Shown piece after piece: positions 24,977 through 33,688 of a stretch of DNA of 64,000 nucleotides (its first letter is position 1; every line of letters starts with the position of its first letter). The stretch lies in assembly GCF_008808095.1 (NCBI RefSeq), contig NZ_CP023396.1:2807501-2871500 (forward strand). Direction: 5' to 3'. The position numbers and the translations under genes are program-made. Source of the stretch: Pseudoalteromonas ruthenica (GTDB lineage Bacteria > Pseudomonadota > Gammaproteobacteria > Enterobacterales > Alteromonadaceae). The notes under the pieces are model-generated. The model was not told the origin of the DNA. It made no database searches and was given only the letters and a program-made list of their open reading frames with translations.

Positions 24977-24987
24977 CCGAGGTTGGG

Positions 24988-25941
24988 TTAGTTTTTACGT
25001 AGGTGGGTGTTGCCACTAATGGTGGTTACTTGCACTTCGGCTTCGCCTTGGCCTAGTGTGAAGTGCAGGCTTTCACCCGTACCATACTTGGCTTCCACGG
25101 CTTTATCATCGCTCAGTTCGTTGCGAATATCGCCGCCAGCATGGGCTTCTAAATCAAACCGTGCTGACAGATCGCTGGGTAGGTAGAGATCTAAATCACC
25201 ACTGACGCTCTCGGCGCGGATTTGCCCGTCGGCATGAAGCTTCGCCACACGGACCTCAAGCTCGCCATTGACGGTATTAATTTTTAAGCTACCTAGGGCT
25301 TGGGCATTGAGCTGTAGATCACCGTTGACGTTTTCAAAGCGGATATCTTCAGCGCGGGTGCTCGATTCCACGTCGCCATTGACTAAGGTCATTTGTAATT
25401 GCCCTTGTGAATCAAGGTCGTTGATATCACCATTGACGGTTTGATAACGGATCTCTCCAGCTAGGTTTACGCCGTCAATATCGCCATTTACGGTCTCTAA
25501 ATTGAGCTTGCCCTGTAACTGCTTGGCGTCAATATCGCCATTCACCGTTTCCACACGGGTATCATTGTGCAGTTCACTGACCATAACATCAACGCTCACC
25601 CCTTCCATCACTAAGGCACTGGCATGGGGCATGTATATGGTTAACTTAGACCCCTCGTCATTGTCATTATTATGCCCCCAACCTTGATTGTAGCGTTTGG
25701 GCATATCAACAATAAAATCAGTACGCTGACCACGGTTCTCAAGGGTATAGCCCTCGGCTTTGTCATCCAGCTCGCCGGTCACTTTAAAAGTGTTTTTATC
25801 CCAACCTTTGATAATGACTTCGCCACGTTGGTTATCGATATAAATACGGCCATCCTTTGGCACGTCGAGTTGCTCATCAATTTTTTCGCCAGCGAAGGCC
25901 AAAACCGGGGCTAGCGCTAATGTATAAATAATTGCTTTCAT
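24988..25941 (-). CDS. Secreted DUF4097-type beta-solenoid protein
   Basis: A 317-residue protein with a signal peptide (MKAIIYTLALAPVLAFAG). Residues of about 95-275 are built from ~20-residue repeats with the core VNGD/VNGE (ETVNGDID, QTVNGDIN, LVNGDVES, ENVNGDLQ, TVNGELEV, ESVSGDLD), the DUF4097 adhesin-like beta-solenoid. It should be periplasmic or at the surface. It is the third gene of an ECF sigma/anti-sigma operon, a setting common for this family, and is probably an envelope-stress target or sensor. Exact role unknown. Confidence 0.85.
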   Translation of the reverse strand: MKAIIYTLALAPVLAFAGEKIDEQLDVPKDGRIYIDNQRGEVIIKGWDKNTFKVTGELDDKAEGYTLENRGQRTDFIVDMPKRYNQGWGHNNDNDEGSKLTIYMPHASALVMEGVSVDVMVSELHNDTRVETVNGDIDAKQLQGKLNLETVNGDIDGVNLAGEIRYQTVNGDINDLDSQGQLQMTLVNGDVESSTRAEDIRFENVNGDLQLNAQALGSLKINTVNGELEVRVAKLHADGQIRAESVSGDLDLYLPSDLSARFDLEAHAGGDIRNELSDDKAVEAKYGTGESLHFTLGQGEAEVQVTTISGNTHLRKN

Positions 25942-25951
25942 TGTTATGCTC

Positions 25952-26446
25952 CTAAATACGCTGTAATACTGCGCCCTGCTTGGGCTGGTGTACGTTGTTA
26001 ATTAAATTCAGTTGTTGTTGATAAACCTGCGCGAGCATATTAAGCAAAGCGCGGTTGTTAGGTTGTTCTTCAAGCGCGGTTTTGATTGCTTGCTCCGCTT
26101 GCTCGAGCTCTTGTAATTGCTGTTGCCAATTATCGGTCAGCGCCGGTTGTGCTTGATACTGCACCAGTAGACTCTGCTTTTGTTGCTCGAATACATCGCT
26201 TATCACCGCGAATTGGTTACTCGGTTGCGAGCCTTGTTGGCTTGGTAAATTGAGCCCGATTACGGCGACTAAAATGGCAGCGGCGGCACTACCCAAAGCT
26301 GGTTTAAACCAGCTTTTATCGGCTGTATGCGTGTGCGCATTAATCCCCTGCTCAATACCGGGCCAAAGATCGCGCTCCGGGCTGATCTCTTTTTGCTGTT
26401 GTTGCAGTTGCTGGTTTAGAAACTGCTCAAAATCAGGTTTACTCAT
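25952..26446 (-). CDS. Putative membrane anti-sigma factor
   Basis: A 164-residue protein with one membrane helix (SAAAAILVAVIGLNL, about 50-66). The short cytoplasmic N-terminus begins SKPDFEQFLNQQLQQQQKEISPERDLWPGIE, a pattern seen in membrane anti-sigma proteins of this operon type; a periplasmic coiled helical region follows (Q/L-rich). It overlaps the sigma gene by 8 bases and precedes DUF4097 by 10, so translational coupling with the sigma factor supports the role. No zinc-binding ZAS motif is seen. Confidence 0.72.
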   Translation of the reverse strand: MSKPDFEQFLNQQLQQQQKEISPERDLWPGIEQGINAHTHTADKSWFKPALGSAAAAILVAVIGLNLPSQQGSQPSNQFAVISDVFEQQKQSLLVQYQAQPALTDNWQQQLQELEQAEQAIKTALEEQPNNRALLNMLAQVYQQQLNLINNVHQPKQGAVLQRI

Positions 26447-27002
26447 GCTCGTACCACTCCTTTAACAGCCCTCGGGCGCGATGGTATTGTGACTTTGAAG
26501 ACCCCACCGCCATATTCATAATCTTGGCTATCTCTTCATGGCGATAGCCCTCTACTGCGTGCAGAACAAAAACTTGTCGTGCCCGTTCAGGTAGCCGCAC
26601 TATGAGTTTATCAAGGCCGTTAAGCTCTTGGCATTGAGCCACTTGTTCATGCTCCATGCCCTGCTCTTCACTGCTCACGACGCGTTGCAGCCAGTTTTTT
26701 TGTTTGCGTAAATGGCTAATGGCAATATTGCTGGTTACGCGATGCAACCAAGTACTAAATTGCGCTTTGCCATCAAAGCTGTGTATTTTTTGCCACAACT
26801 GCACAAACACCTCTTGGCTCACATCCTCCGCCTGAGTGGTGTCAGCCGCCAAACGCAAACACAAGGCATAGACTCGCTTAATATGCTGCTGATACAGCTG
26901 TGCAAAGGCCTGCTGATTGCCCTTTTTCACCTGTTGTATCAGTTCTGCCTCGTTTGGCGGCGGTGGTGCGGTTGCCCTTGCCTCTGCGGCATGACCCTGC
27001 AT
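26439..27002 (-). CDS. ECF-type RNA polymerase sigma factor
   Basis: A 187-residue group 4 sigma factor. Region 2: AFAQLYQQHIKRVYALCLRLAADTTQAEDVSQEVFVQLW and FSTWLHRVTSNIAISHLRK; region 4: LPERARQVFVLHAVEGYRHEEIAKIMNMAVGSSKSQYHRARGLLKEW. It directs polymerase to stress promoters, probably including its own. It is first in the operon with the anti-sigma and DUF4097 genes. The upstream gap (27003-27196) holds an AT-rich stretch where its promoter should be. Confidence 0.93.
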   Translation of the reverse strand: MQGHAAEARATAPPPPNEAELIQQVKKGNQQAFAQLYQQHIKRVYALCLRLAADTTQAEDVSQEVFVQLWQKIHSFDGKAQFSTWLHRVTSNIAISHLRKQKNWLQRVVSSEEQGMEHEQVAQCQELNGLDKLIVRLPERARQVFVLHAVEGYRHEEIAKIMNMAVGSSKSQYHRARGLLKEWYEHE

Positions 27003-27196
27003 GCGATATATCCTGTTGTTGTTATTCGCTTTGTTACTGTATTAGACGCGCACTAAAGTACAAAGGGTTTAAATGGGTTTTAAATTTTTTTATTTATTTT
27101 TTTGCGTTCACTGAAAGTGTAAGGACATTGGATTTTTAGGGCGTATAGGATAATCTTGTGGTGCAAGGAATACGCAGCAATAACGGAGATTCAAGG

Positions 27197-27664
27197 ATGA
27201 TAGACGAAATACAGCCCAACTATGCAAGCTATTCAATAGACGAACTTGAAGACGCATTAAGGCACGTGGACAGCGAGGCCTACCCGCAAAGAGTGCAAGC
27301 GATTAAGCAAGAGCTACAAATCAAACGCGCACAACATACTGCCGCTAAACAAGCTAACACTGAGCACTCAGATAATGAGCAGTTTTTTAAATGCCCGTCT
27401 TGCCTTAAGTCCATTAGCTTTTTCTCTAAAGCAGCAAACTCTTGGGGGAAAACCAAAACATGCCCGCACTGCGGCGCGCACTTCGAGGTTCGCATGAACT
27501 ATGTTGCTTTGGCTATTGCCGTGGTGCCTTTGGTGTTCGTGCATCGCCTGCTATTCATACCGATTTTAGTGGCGATGGGACTACCTGGCGCTATCGGCAT
27601 GGGTATTGTCACCGGCACGGCTATGGCCTTGTCGATGCGCTTTAAAAAGCCCTCTCAGGATTAA
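27197..27664 (+). CDS. Zinc-ribbon membrane protein of unknown function
   Basis: From ATG at 27197 (GGAGATTCAAGG upstream) the protein has 155 residues. A helical N-terminus (YSIDELEDALRHVDSEAYPQR) is followed by a zinc ribbon, CPSC ... CPHC (about 67-95), and then two membrane helices (VALAIAVVPLVFVHRLLFIPILVAM, AIGMGIVTGTAMALSM). It is probably an inner-membrane protein with a cytoplasmic ribbon. No family name can be given with confidence. yidD follows 43 bases downstream. Confidence 0.65.
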   Translation: MIDEIQPNYASYSIDELEDALRHVDSEAYPQRVQAIKQELQIKRAQHTAAKQANTEHSDNEQFFKCPSCLKSISFFSKAANSWGKTKTCPHCGAHFEVRMNYVALAIAVVPLVFVHRLLFIPILVAMGLPGAIGMGIVTGTAMALSMRFKKPSQD

Positions 27665-27707
27665 TTTATGGCAAACGCTCAACGGGAAAACTTATAAAGG
27701 CCTACAT

Positions 27708-28067
27708 TTGAATAACATAGCAATCATAGTGATACGCCTATACCAACGCTTTGTCTCCCCTTACAAAGGATTTCGTTGTGCCCATGCGTGCTTACATAAA
27801 GGTGCATCTTGCTCTAACGCCGTCCTTGCCATAGTAGAGCAACACGGCTTTTTTCGTGGTTACGCCAATATCAAAGCACGATTGCATGCCTGTAAATTGG
27901 CCCACGCCACACTGCAACTCAACGCTCAAGAAGAAAGCAACAAACGCAAAAAGAAAGAAAACCGCCATGACTGCTGCGACCCATCCGCAGCATGTGACGC
28001 AGCCAGCTGTGCCGGCAAAGGTGAGCATTGCGACTTAGCCGAGCTACCTTGCAGTTGTTGGCCTTAG
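27708..28067 (+). CDS. yidD: YidD-family membrane insertion factor with Cys-rich tail
   Basis: The YidD core is clear: IRLYQRFVSPYKGFRCAHACLHKGASCSNAVLAIVEQHGFFRG (residues about 9-52). YidD helps YidC-dependent membrane insertion. No in-frame ATG lies near the core; TTG at 27708 follows AAAGGCCTACA and fits the family's start, giving 119 residues. The C-terminal third is unusual: a basic stretch NKRKKKENRH and then seven cysteines in 31 residues (HDCCDPSAACDAASC..CDLAELPCSC). The gene is not beside rnpA/yidC, so it is a stand-alone paralogue-like form. Confidence 0.82.
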   Translation: MNNIAIIVIRLYQRFVSPYKGFRCAHACLHKGASCSNAVLAIVEQHGFFRGYANIKARLHACKLAHATLQLNAQEESNKRKKKENRHDCCDPSAACDAASCAGKGEHCDLAELPCSCWP

Positions 28068-28114
28068 ATGCAAATACTGACTTTTACCTCGTGTATAGAT
28101 GCAATGCACTAAAA

Positions 28115-28132
28115 AGCCCCTTTATAGGGGCT
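28115..28132 (-). terminator. Terminator of the minor-pilin operon
   Basis: AGCCCC and GGGGCT form a 6-bp stem with a 6-base loop. On the minus strand the stem is followed by TTTTTAGTG. It lies 28 bases beyond the pilX-like stop. Confidence 0.75.
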
Positions 28133-28160
28133 AGATTGGTAGTAGGGATAGTTAAACTCG

Positions 28161-29906
28161 CTAAGGTGATAGCTCCTCCGGGGTTTTATACTGCCAGCCA
28201 AGGAATATCACTCGGCGCTGACCACCTAAATTTCCACCTTGTGACTTTTTCAGCGCGGTGTCGTAATGAATATCACCATCACCACATACACTGACCCTTT
28301 TCCCCCGAATGGCCCCGTACAGCTCACCACTGGCACCAAACTTTACATTGCTATAGGGTGCATAAATAGTTCCGTACATTTGTCCCGTGCCCGATAGCTC
28401 AACACCAAAGTCGCCCCCGCATTGGGTTGCTGCGGAGTTATCTTGATACCCAGAATACAGACTGAAAGGCGGTAGCTTGTTGCTATTAAGTGTTTTCTTG
28501 AGCACGTTAACGGGTTGCTGAATTTGACTTTTACCTTGAACAAATAACGTCAAACTTGCACCTTCATTGATATTTAGTGCGCTATTACCATTGGTTGTAA
28601 GCTTGAAATCGCCATTAATGTAAAAAACGACATCTCCCTTTGCAATCGTCAATTCAGCTCCATTAATAATCAGATCATCTAGAAAGTATACCGATCCGTA
28701 TTGCCGCCCCAATATAGAAGTTGAGGTTGGCATGTAGATAGAACCAAAACTATCACGGCCTTGTTCGTCGTCGAACTGTGCATGATTACCCCATCCTGTC
28801 ACATTGAGTCCCTGACGAGGCAACTTTTGCTGCAGCTTTGCTAACTCAGAGGGCAACGAGTAAGGATCACAGTTGGTGTCTGGGTCTTTAGGGTCGTGGT
28901 TAGGATCCTCGCTGTTACTGGCAGGAACAGCGGGAACGGTAACAGTTTGGTGATAAGGCGCACCTTTATAATTAGTGCCGGCGATAGAGTCTTTATTATT
29001 TTCTTCCGTGGTATTGTTACCACCATACAGAACGGCTAACCCATTATTGTTGATATTTCTAACAGCAAATGAGGGAGTAAAATGAACATCTTGCTCGGCT
29101 CTTACCACCCCTAATATATGGCGCCCCTGATAAGTAACACTGCCTTTTGCCAAAATATCACCGCCAATTCGCGTTTTCACAGGAAAACCAGGCGGTATCG
29201 TATAATCTCCTGAGCTACCGCCACTGACATCAATATCGCCATTGGCATGAACAGTCCCGGATATAAATCCTGCTCCGGTAATGTTGATGTTTCCTGTTGC
29301 ACGGACATCACCCCACGTGGAAGAACCACCACTGACAACGATATCCGCATTAGGTGAAATCGTTTTCACATGCGCCTGGGTTGAGGCGTTGTCGCGATCG
29401 TACTGGCCATCAAGCTGCTGCGAATCATAGCTATCTATGTTCCCACCCGCTGAATTTAAGACTCCATCACAGCCAACTATGGCGGTGTTAAAAGGCGCAT
29501 AGCCACCGTTACTGGTAACAGCGTATCTGGCCACTAAATTAGCCTCTGCTTCACCAGCATAACGCTCTCCTAACGCAGCGATTTCCAGCTCACCCGCCCC
29601 ATTTTTATTTAGCTGTGCGCGATACTTTAGGTCTCCCTTATGAATGGAACCACTGTGTGCTTGCTCAGTTTGCGCTACGAGCTCGTCAATATCAGCATCA
29701 GGGTTTGCATGCAGTTGCTGCTGTACTTTCTCAGCCTGAGCAAAAACGGCTCGTTCAGACATCATCCGCGCATTAACTTTCTTCTGAAAGTTGCCACTGA
29801 GGCGCTCTTGCACGATGCTGTCTTTTAGTGAAGTAAATACCACCACGCTAGCGACCACGGTTAATAACATCACACTGACTAGAGTGAAGCCCTGCTGTTG
29901 CTTCAT
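28161..29906 (-). CDS. pilX: PilX-like minor pilin with large C-terminal domain
   Basis: A 581-residue protein. The N-terminus MKQQQGFTLVSVMLLTVVASVVVF is a type IV prepilin leader with hydrophobic helix (cleavage before Phe), in the PilX position of a minor-pilin operon. The rest (about 125-575) is unlike usual PilX (~200 residues): Gly/Asn-rich beta-helix-like repeats (GDVRATGNINITGAGFI, GTVHANGDIDVSGG, GGDILAKGSV) and a C-terminal part (YGSVYFLDDLIINGAELTIAKG, MYGTIYAPYSNVKF) like the DUF7305 domain of secreted/pilus proteins. It probably sits at the pilus tip. It overlaps pilW by four bases. No pilY1 follows. Confidence 0.82.
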   Translation of the reverse strand: MKQQQGFTLVSVMLLTVVASVVVFTSLKDSIVQERLSGNFQKKVNARMMSERAVFAQAEKVQQQLHANPDADIDELVAQTEQAHSGSIHKGDLKYRAQLNKNGAGELEIAALGERYAGEAEANLVARYAVTSNGGYAPFNTAIVGCDGVLNSAGGNIDSYDSQQLDGQYDRDNASTQAHVKTISPNADIVVSGGSSTWGDVRATGNINITGAGFISGTVHANGDIDVSGGSSGDYTIPPGFPVKTRIGGDILAKGSVTYQGRHILGVVRAEQDVHFTPSFAVRNINNNGLAVLYGGNNTTEENNKDSIAGTNYKGAPYHQTVTVPAVPASNSEDPNHDPKDPDTNCDPYSLPSELAKLQQKLPRQGLNVTGWGNHAQFDDEQGRDSFGSIYMPTSTSILGRQYGSVYFLDDLIINGAELTIAKGDVVFYINGDFKLTTNGNSALNINEGASLTLFVQGKSQIQQPVNVLKKTLNSNKLPPFSLYSGYQDNSAATQCGGDFGVELSGTGQMYGTIYAPYSNVKFGASGELYGAIRGKRVSVCGDGDIHYDTALKKSQGGNLGGQRRVIFLGWQYKTPEELSP

Positions 29907-30427
29907 GAACTTGCTCCGTATAGTTCACTTAAAATTAATCGCGACGCTGCAATATCGATTTGTACTTGGCCTCCAAACTGCTGCGGCAATCCCTGAGGAG
30001 TAACATTAATGGTGGTGAGCTTGGTGGTCGCATCATAGCTAAAACTGAGCGCCGTCACACCGGTCAAGATGTCTTCGCCGCCAGCGCCCATATCACACTG
30101 TATACGCCCATCAACCAAGCGGTATTGCTCAATATAATCAGCGCTAGGCGTGGTGCCCAAACACGATAAAACGCCCGCCTGTTGCTGAACCCGCAGCGTA
30201 CTGCCATCAGCACTGACCACAGGCGCAAATGGGGTTTGTTTAAGGCTGCGAGTGAGCACCTGAGAAGTGAAACGAACCACCTCTTGTGCATTTTCTAGCT
30301 CTTTAGTCGCACTTACAGTGCCTTTGATAGTGGCGTAAGAAAGCCCAATGCCAGCGATTAAAAAGCTACCTACGGCTAAAGCAACCATTAGCTCAACTAA
30401 AGTAAAACCTAAATGAGCGCGTTTCAT
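29903..30427 (-). CDS. pilW: Minor pilin PilW-like
   Basis: From ATG at 30427 the protein has 174 residues: prepilin leader MKRAHLGFTLVELMVALAVGSFLIAGIGLSY with cleavage at Gly-Phe and Glu5 of the mature form. It fits PilW of the minor-pilin set that primes type IV pilus assembly. The start overlaps the pilV stop (ATGA) and its own stop overlaps the pilX start, so these genes are translationally coupled. The upstream ATG at 30436 lies inside pilV and is less likely. Confidence 0.85.
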   Translation of the reverse strand: MKRAHLGFTLVELMVALAVGSFLIAGIGLSYATIKGTVSATKELENAQEVVRFTSQVLTRSLKQTPFAPVVSADGSTLRVQQQAGVLSCLGTTPSADYIEQYRLVDGRIQCDMGAGGEDILTGVTALSFSYDATTKLTTINVTPQGLPQQFGGQVQIDIAASRLILSELYGASS

Positions 30428-30834
30428 AAGCCACACTCCGCAGCCGAGAGCGTTGGATATTGAGCAAAAATGCGCAACTTAGATTGCAGGCCATCATCAA
30501 GGCGACTATCTGGCCACTGCACTTCAATGGCTAAATCGTCGTTAAAATTAGCGGGAAAGGTAATGCTGTAGTCATCGATTTGCGGTGCTAAGGTGGTGTT
30601 TTTGAAGTTGCCGTTAAAACCACCGCCATGCTTGAGCGCGCATAAATTTGGCCAGATGCGCTCTGCAGCATTGTTGGCCTGTACAATGGCCATGGTGTAG
30701 TTGAAGCTGCTCGTCGCATACTGCAATGACTTGAGTTGTGCGCTGCCCAGCCCCAACAAGGCAATGGCTGCAATCGCCACCGACACCATAATTTCTAATA
30801 ACGAAAAGCCAGACTGGATTGCTTTTACACGCAT
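30424..30834 (-). CDS. pilV: Minor pilin PilV-like
   Basis: A 136-residue protein with prepilin leader IQSGFSLLEIMVSVAIAAIALLGLGSAQLKSLQ, typical of PilV. The AQLKSLQYA segment and the C-terminal Cys pattern fit the family. It overlaps the fimT end by 10 bases and pilW by 4. It is a member of the minor pilin complex of the type IV pilus. Confidence 0.88.
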   Translation of the reverse strand: MRVKAIQSGFSLLEIMVSVAIAAIALLGLGSAQLKSLQYATSSFNYTMAIVQANNAAERIWPNLCALKHGGGFNGNFKNTTLAPQIDDYSITFPANFNDDLAIEVQWPDSRLDDGLQSKLRIFAQYPTLSAAECGL

Positions 30835-31289
30835 GCTTCACCTTCCTCAGCTAGCCAGCTTTGGCCGCTGCGTAGTACGCATAAGCGATAGTCCGTGGTA
30901 CTGGCATCATTGTCAGTGATCAATATATTAGTGGCGTTGTTAAGCTCACCAGTGATGGCAACAATGCGGTTAGGCAGCGCAATCGTTAGCGAGCTATGTT
31001 GCTTGGTAAAAGCTCTTAGCACGGCTTCATTTGCTTCACCTGGATTGGCTACCACTTGCCACTGTTCGGCTGAAGCGCGCAAATTAATAGCTCGCTCACG
31101 CTTAACAGCTTCGCTGCGAGCGAACTTAAACACACTATGAAGTTGGTTCGCGTGATTGACAATGCGGTCTTGCTTTATGAACTGTATATACGACGGCGTG
31201 GCGATAATAGCGGCGATAGCGATGATTGCTACCACCACCATTAACTCAACTAAAGTAAAGCCTAGGGCTGAATATCGTCCTTGATGCAT
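30825..31289 (-). CDS. fimT: Minor pilin FimT/GspH-like
   Basis: From ATG at 31289 (CTGGGGGAATTAACCCA upstream) the protein has 154 residues. Prepilin leader SALGFTLVELMVVVAIIAIAAIIATPSYIQF and the following KFARSEAVKRERAINL segment match FimT/GspH. It lies 4 bases after the pilE stop. In some species FimT-type minor pilins bind DNA for transformation; that function is not shown by the sequence here. Confidence 0.85.
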   Translation of the reverse strand: MHQGRYSALGFTLVELMVVVAIIAIAAIIATPSYIQFIKQDRIVNHANQLHSVFKFARSEAVKRERAINLRASAEQWQVVANPGEANEAVLRAFTKQHSSLTIALPNRIVAITGELNNATNILITDNDASTTDYRLCVLRSGQSWLAEEGEACV

Positions 31290-31293
31290 TGGG

Positions 31294-31719
31294 TTAATTC
31301 CCCCAACAATCGTCGTCATCACCACCGCTGGCGCGTTGCTGACCGACTTCGTTGATACTCAGGGTGCCACACTCGTCGCCACTCTGTGCCGCTTTGGGAA
31401 TAGCCCGCAAGGTGAACTTTTTAGCATCATAATGTGCGCCGCCGCTACTAGAGATAGTTGGCTGCGGGGCATACCGCAAGGTGTAATAATCAGATGTGGG
31501 GAGGGTAAAGTTACTAGGGTATCCGCCCATACGAGAATATGTACGTTCAAGCACGGCAACAACTTGCAGCATATTTTGCTGCATATCCGCACGGCGTCCT
31601 TTTTCCATATACTCGCTGTAGGCTGGCATCGCCACTGCATACAAAATACCGATAATAGCGACCACTATCATCATTTCTATCAGGGTAAAACCGCGTTGAA
31701 GCATTCCTTGTAAGCGCAT
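31294..31719 (-). CDS. pilE: Type IV pilin PilE-like
   Basis: A 141-residue pilin: leader [42 protein letters not shown], with the mature N-terminal Phe and Glu5, and two cysteines in the C-terminal part ([15 protein letters not shown]) that can form the D-loop disulfide. It is first in the operon, whereas in Pseudomonas PilE is last. The start at 31719 or the ATG five codons later are both possible. Confidence 0.88.
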   Translation of the reverse strand: MRLQGMLQRGFTLIEMMIVVAIIGILYAVAMPAYSEYMEKGRRADMQQNMLQVVAVLERTYSRMGGYPSNFTLPTSDYYTLRYAPQPTISSSGGAHYDAKKFTLRAIPKAAQSGDECGTLSINEVGQQRASGGDDDDCWGN

Positions 31720-32208
31720 TGTTTTGCCTAGAATTTTATTAAGACTGGGTTAAGATATAATGACAACGCTGTCAAAGTCAATTTTATTACTCCACATTTG
31801 TGCATAAGTTATTCTTTAATTTAATGCAAAAGTAACAGCAATTTCGTTAATGACTTATAAACGAATAAAAATAACATCTAAGTTGTAGGTTTTTTCCCTT
31901 ATCTAAGGTATAGGTATGAGGATAGTATTAGCCTGGGTAACGAAAACATACGACAAGATCTACCTGTAAGCATTTGCTCGACGCAGAGCATCACCTCCTA
32001 ATATAAAGCGCTTTGTCAGGTTGAAACCTGACCTACAAAAGTCAACCTTTTTGATTCACGCTGTCTATCAAGACTTTTTGTGGAATGCGCTTGAAACAAC
32101 GAATAGGACTGCAGGCGGGTATAAGAAAGAACAGCTTCACTGTCGCCGCTTGAGGATGACAAGCTCTGCAAGAAACGAGCAATGCCAACATCAGACAGGC
32201 ATAAAAAA
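31720..32208. other. Intergenic region upstream of pilE with a short palindromic element
   Basis: This gap holds no convincing gene. On the minus strand near 31755-31790 a TTGACT/TTGACA box and TATATC/TATCTT lie at suitable spacing for a pilE promoter. At 32016-32031 TCAGGTT-GA-AACCTGA forms a short perfect palindrome followed by CCTAC, which looks like an intergenic repeat unit, though no second copy is in this window. Confidence 0.4.
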
Positions 32209-32226
32209 ACCGCGCCTAAGCGCGGT
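32209..32226 (-). terminator. Terminator after rplI
   Basis: ACCGCGC and GCGCGGT form a 7-bp stem with a 4-base loop. On the minus strand it is followed by TTTTTTTAT, a strong intrinsic terminator, 21 bases after the rplI stop. Confidence 0.9.
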
Positions 32227-32247
32227 CTTTATAAAGCTAATCGACGA

Positions 32248-32700
32248 TTAAGCTTCAGCAATAACGATCACTTTGATAGAAGCCATCACTTCTGCGTGAA
32301 CCTGGATTGCTACGTCGAATTCACCTGTTTCACGGATAGTACCGTTAGGTAGGCGAACTTCTGATTTAGCTACTTCGATGCCCGTTGCAGAGATCGCATC
32401 AGCGATGTCACGAGTACCGATTGAACCAAATAGTTTACCTTCGTCACCAGCTTTAGAAACTAGCGTCACTTCTGCAAGTGCTTCAAGTTTCTCAGCGCGA
32501 GCTGTAGCAGCAGCTAGCTCTTCAGCGATTTTCGCTTCAAGCTCAGCACGACGTGCTTCGAAAGTTTCGATGTTAGCTTTAGTTGCAGGAACTGCCTTAC
32601 CTTTCGGGAACAGGAAGTTACGTGCGAAACCAGATTTAACAGAAACCTGGTCACCTAGGCCACCTAGGTTTGCGATCTTGTCTAGTAGAATAACTTGCAT
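32248..32700 (-). CDS. rplI: Ribosomal protein bL9
   Basis: A 150-residue protein with the L9 signature [40 protein letters not shown], the long connecting helix ([18 protein letters not shown]) and the C-terminal domain. It is part of the large ribosomal subunit. Last gene of rpsF-priB-rpsR-rplI, as in E. coli. Confidence 0.98.
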   Translation of the reverse strand: MQVILLDKIANLGGLGDQVSVKSGFARNFLFPKGKAVPATKANIETFEARRAELEAKIAEELAAATARAEKLEALAEVTLVSKAGDEGKLFGSIGTRDIADAISATGIEVAKSEVRLPNGTIRETGEFDVAIQVHAEVMASIKVIVIAEA

Positions 32701-32735
32701 GTCTCTACACCTTTTAAAAACTGTTAATCCGCTGC

Positions 32736-32963
32736 TTACTTGTGTAAGTCAGTGTATGGAAGAAGGGCTAGGTAGCGAGCACGCTTGATAGCAGTTGCTA
32801 GCTGACGCTGATACTTAGCGCTAGTACCTGTGATACGGCTAGGTACGATTTTGCCACTTTCGGTAACATAGTTTTTAAGAGTAGCTAGATCTTTATAATC
32901 GATTTGTTTTACGCCTTCCGCTTTGAAGCGGCAGAACTTACGACGTCTGAAGTAACGTGCCAT
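32736..32963 (-). CDS. rpsR: Ribosomal protein bS18
   Basis: A 75-residue protein, [13 protein letters not shown] at the start and the S18 core [47 protein letters not shown]. The start at 32963 is chosen because GAGGAAAATACTC precedes it and it is the family start; the five extra upstream codons are not needed. It lies 11 bases after priB. Confidence 0.98.
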   Translation of the reverse strand: MARYFRRRKFCRFKAEGVKQIDYKDLATLKNYVTESGKIVPSRITGTSAKYQRQLATAIKRARYLALLPYTDLHK

Positions 32964-32974
32964 GAGTATTTTCC

Positions 32975-33304
32975 TCAATTAATTCTTTCAATTTGCTGAG
33001 CATGCAGTACCAGTTGACTGAGGCCGTTTCGGCCTTGGTGGCGGTTTAAAAACCCCCGTACTCGCACTGACTGCTCAACTTGCAAATATTGTGTTGCTGA
33101 TTGATGCTCCGAACCACTTGCTACCACCTGAATACGCACATAACTTTGACGGTTTAGTTGCGCTTCAACCTGTATTGAACGGTGCTCTAGCACGAAAATA
33201 CAGTGGGGTACACCGGCCGGGCTTTGACTGAACTTAGGGGCCTTACAAACAGTGCCACCTAATTCGACTAGATTGAGCGCTTGCTCACTAGGCGTTTCAG
33301 CCAT
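32975..33304 (-). CDS. priB: Primosomal replication protein PriB
   Basis: A 109-residue OB-fold protein: [38 protein letters not shown] and the later [29 protein letters not shown]. PriB binds single-stranded DNA and helps PriA restart replication. Its place between rpsF and rpsR is the conserved enterobacterial/alteromonad order. The ATG at 33304 is the family start; the longer frame from 33313 adds three residues. Confidence 0.95.
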   Translation of the reverse strand: MAETPSEQALNLVELGGTVCKAPKFSQSPAGVPHCIFVLEHRSIQVEAQLNRQSYVRIQVVASGSEHQSATQYLQVEQSVRVRGFLNRHQGRNGLSQLVLHAQQIERIN

Positions 33305-33322
33305 TACAACCACGCAGAACGA

Positions 33323-33664
33323 TTAAGCTTCAGCAGCTTCTTTTTTCTCTTCTTTTGCAAGAGGAGAAGCTTCAGTTACTGCATCTTTAGTGCGCATAAC
33401 TAGGTTACGAAGCACTGCATCGTTGTAGCGGAAAGAAGTTTCAAGCTCGTTGATTACTTCAGTAGGTGCTTCAACGTTCATTAGAACATAGTGTGCTTTG
33501 TGAAGCTTTTCGATTGGGTAAGCCAGTTGGCGACGGCCCCAGTCTTCTAGACGGTGAATCTTACCGCCAGCTTCAGTGATAGAACCAGTATAACGCTCGA
33601 TCATACCAGGAACTTGTTCACTTTGATCTGGATGAACCATGAATACGATTTCGTAATGACGCAT
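33323..33664 (-). CDS. rpsF: Ribosomal protein bS6
   Basis: A 113-residue protein with the S6 start [27 protein letters not shown] and the core [26 protein letters not shown]. The acidic/alanine-rich tail EEKKEAAEA is typical and is where RimK can add glutamates. First gene of the rpsF operon; an upstream stem (33689-33724) may be its autoregulatory leader. Confidence 0.98.
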   Translation of the reverse strand: MRHYEIVFMVHPDQSEQVPGMIERYTGSITEAGGKIHRLEDWGRRQLAYPIEKLHKAHYVLMNVEAPTEVINELETSFRYNDAVLRNLVMRTKDAVTEASPLAKEEKKEAAEA

Positions 33665-33688
33665 GGGTATTCCTTACGGTTAATATAG

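Noticed and set aside
27606..27707. Upstream extension of the yidD frame
   Set aside because: It overlaps the end of the zinc-ribbon gene in another frame and has no YidD similarity.
32021..32251. 76-residue plus-strand ORF in the pilE-rplI gap
   Set aside because: It runs through the rplI terminator, lacks a ribosome site and shows no protein pattern.
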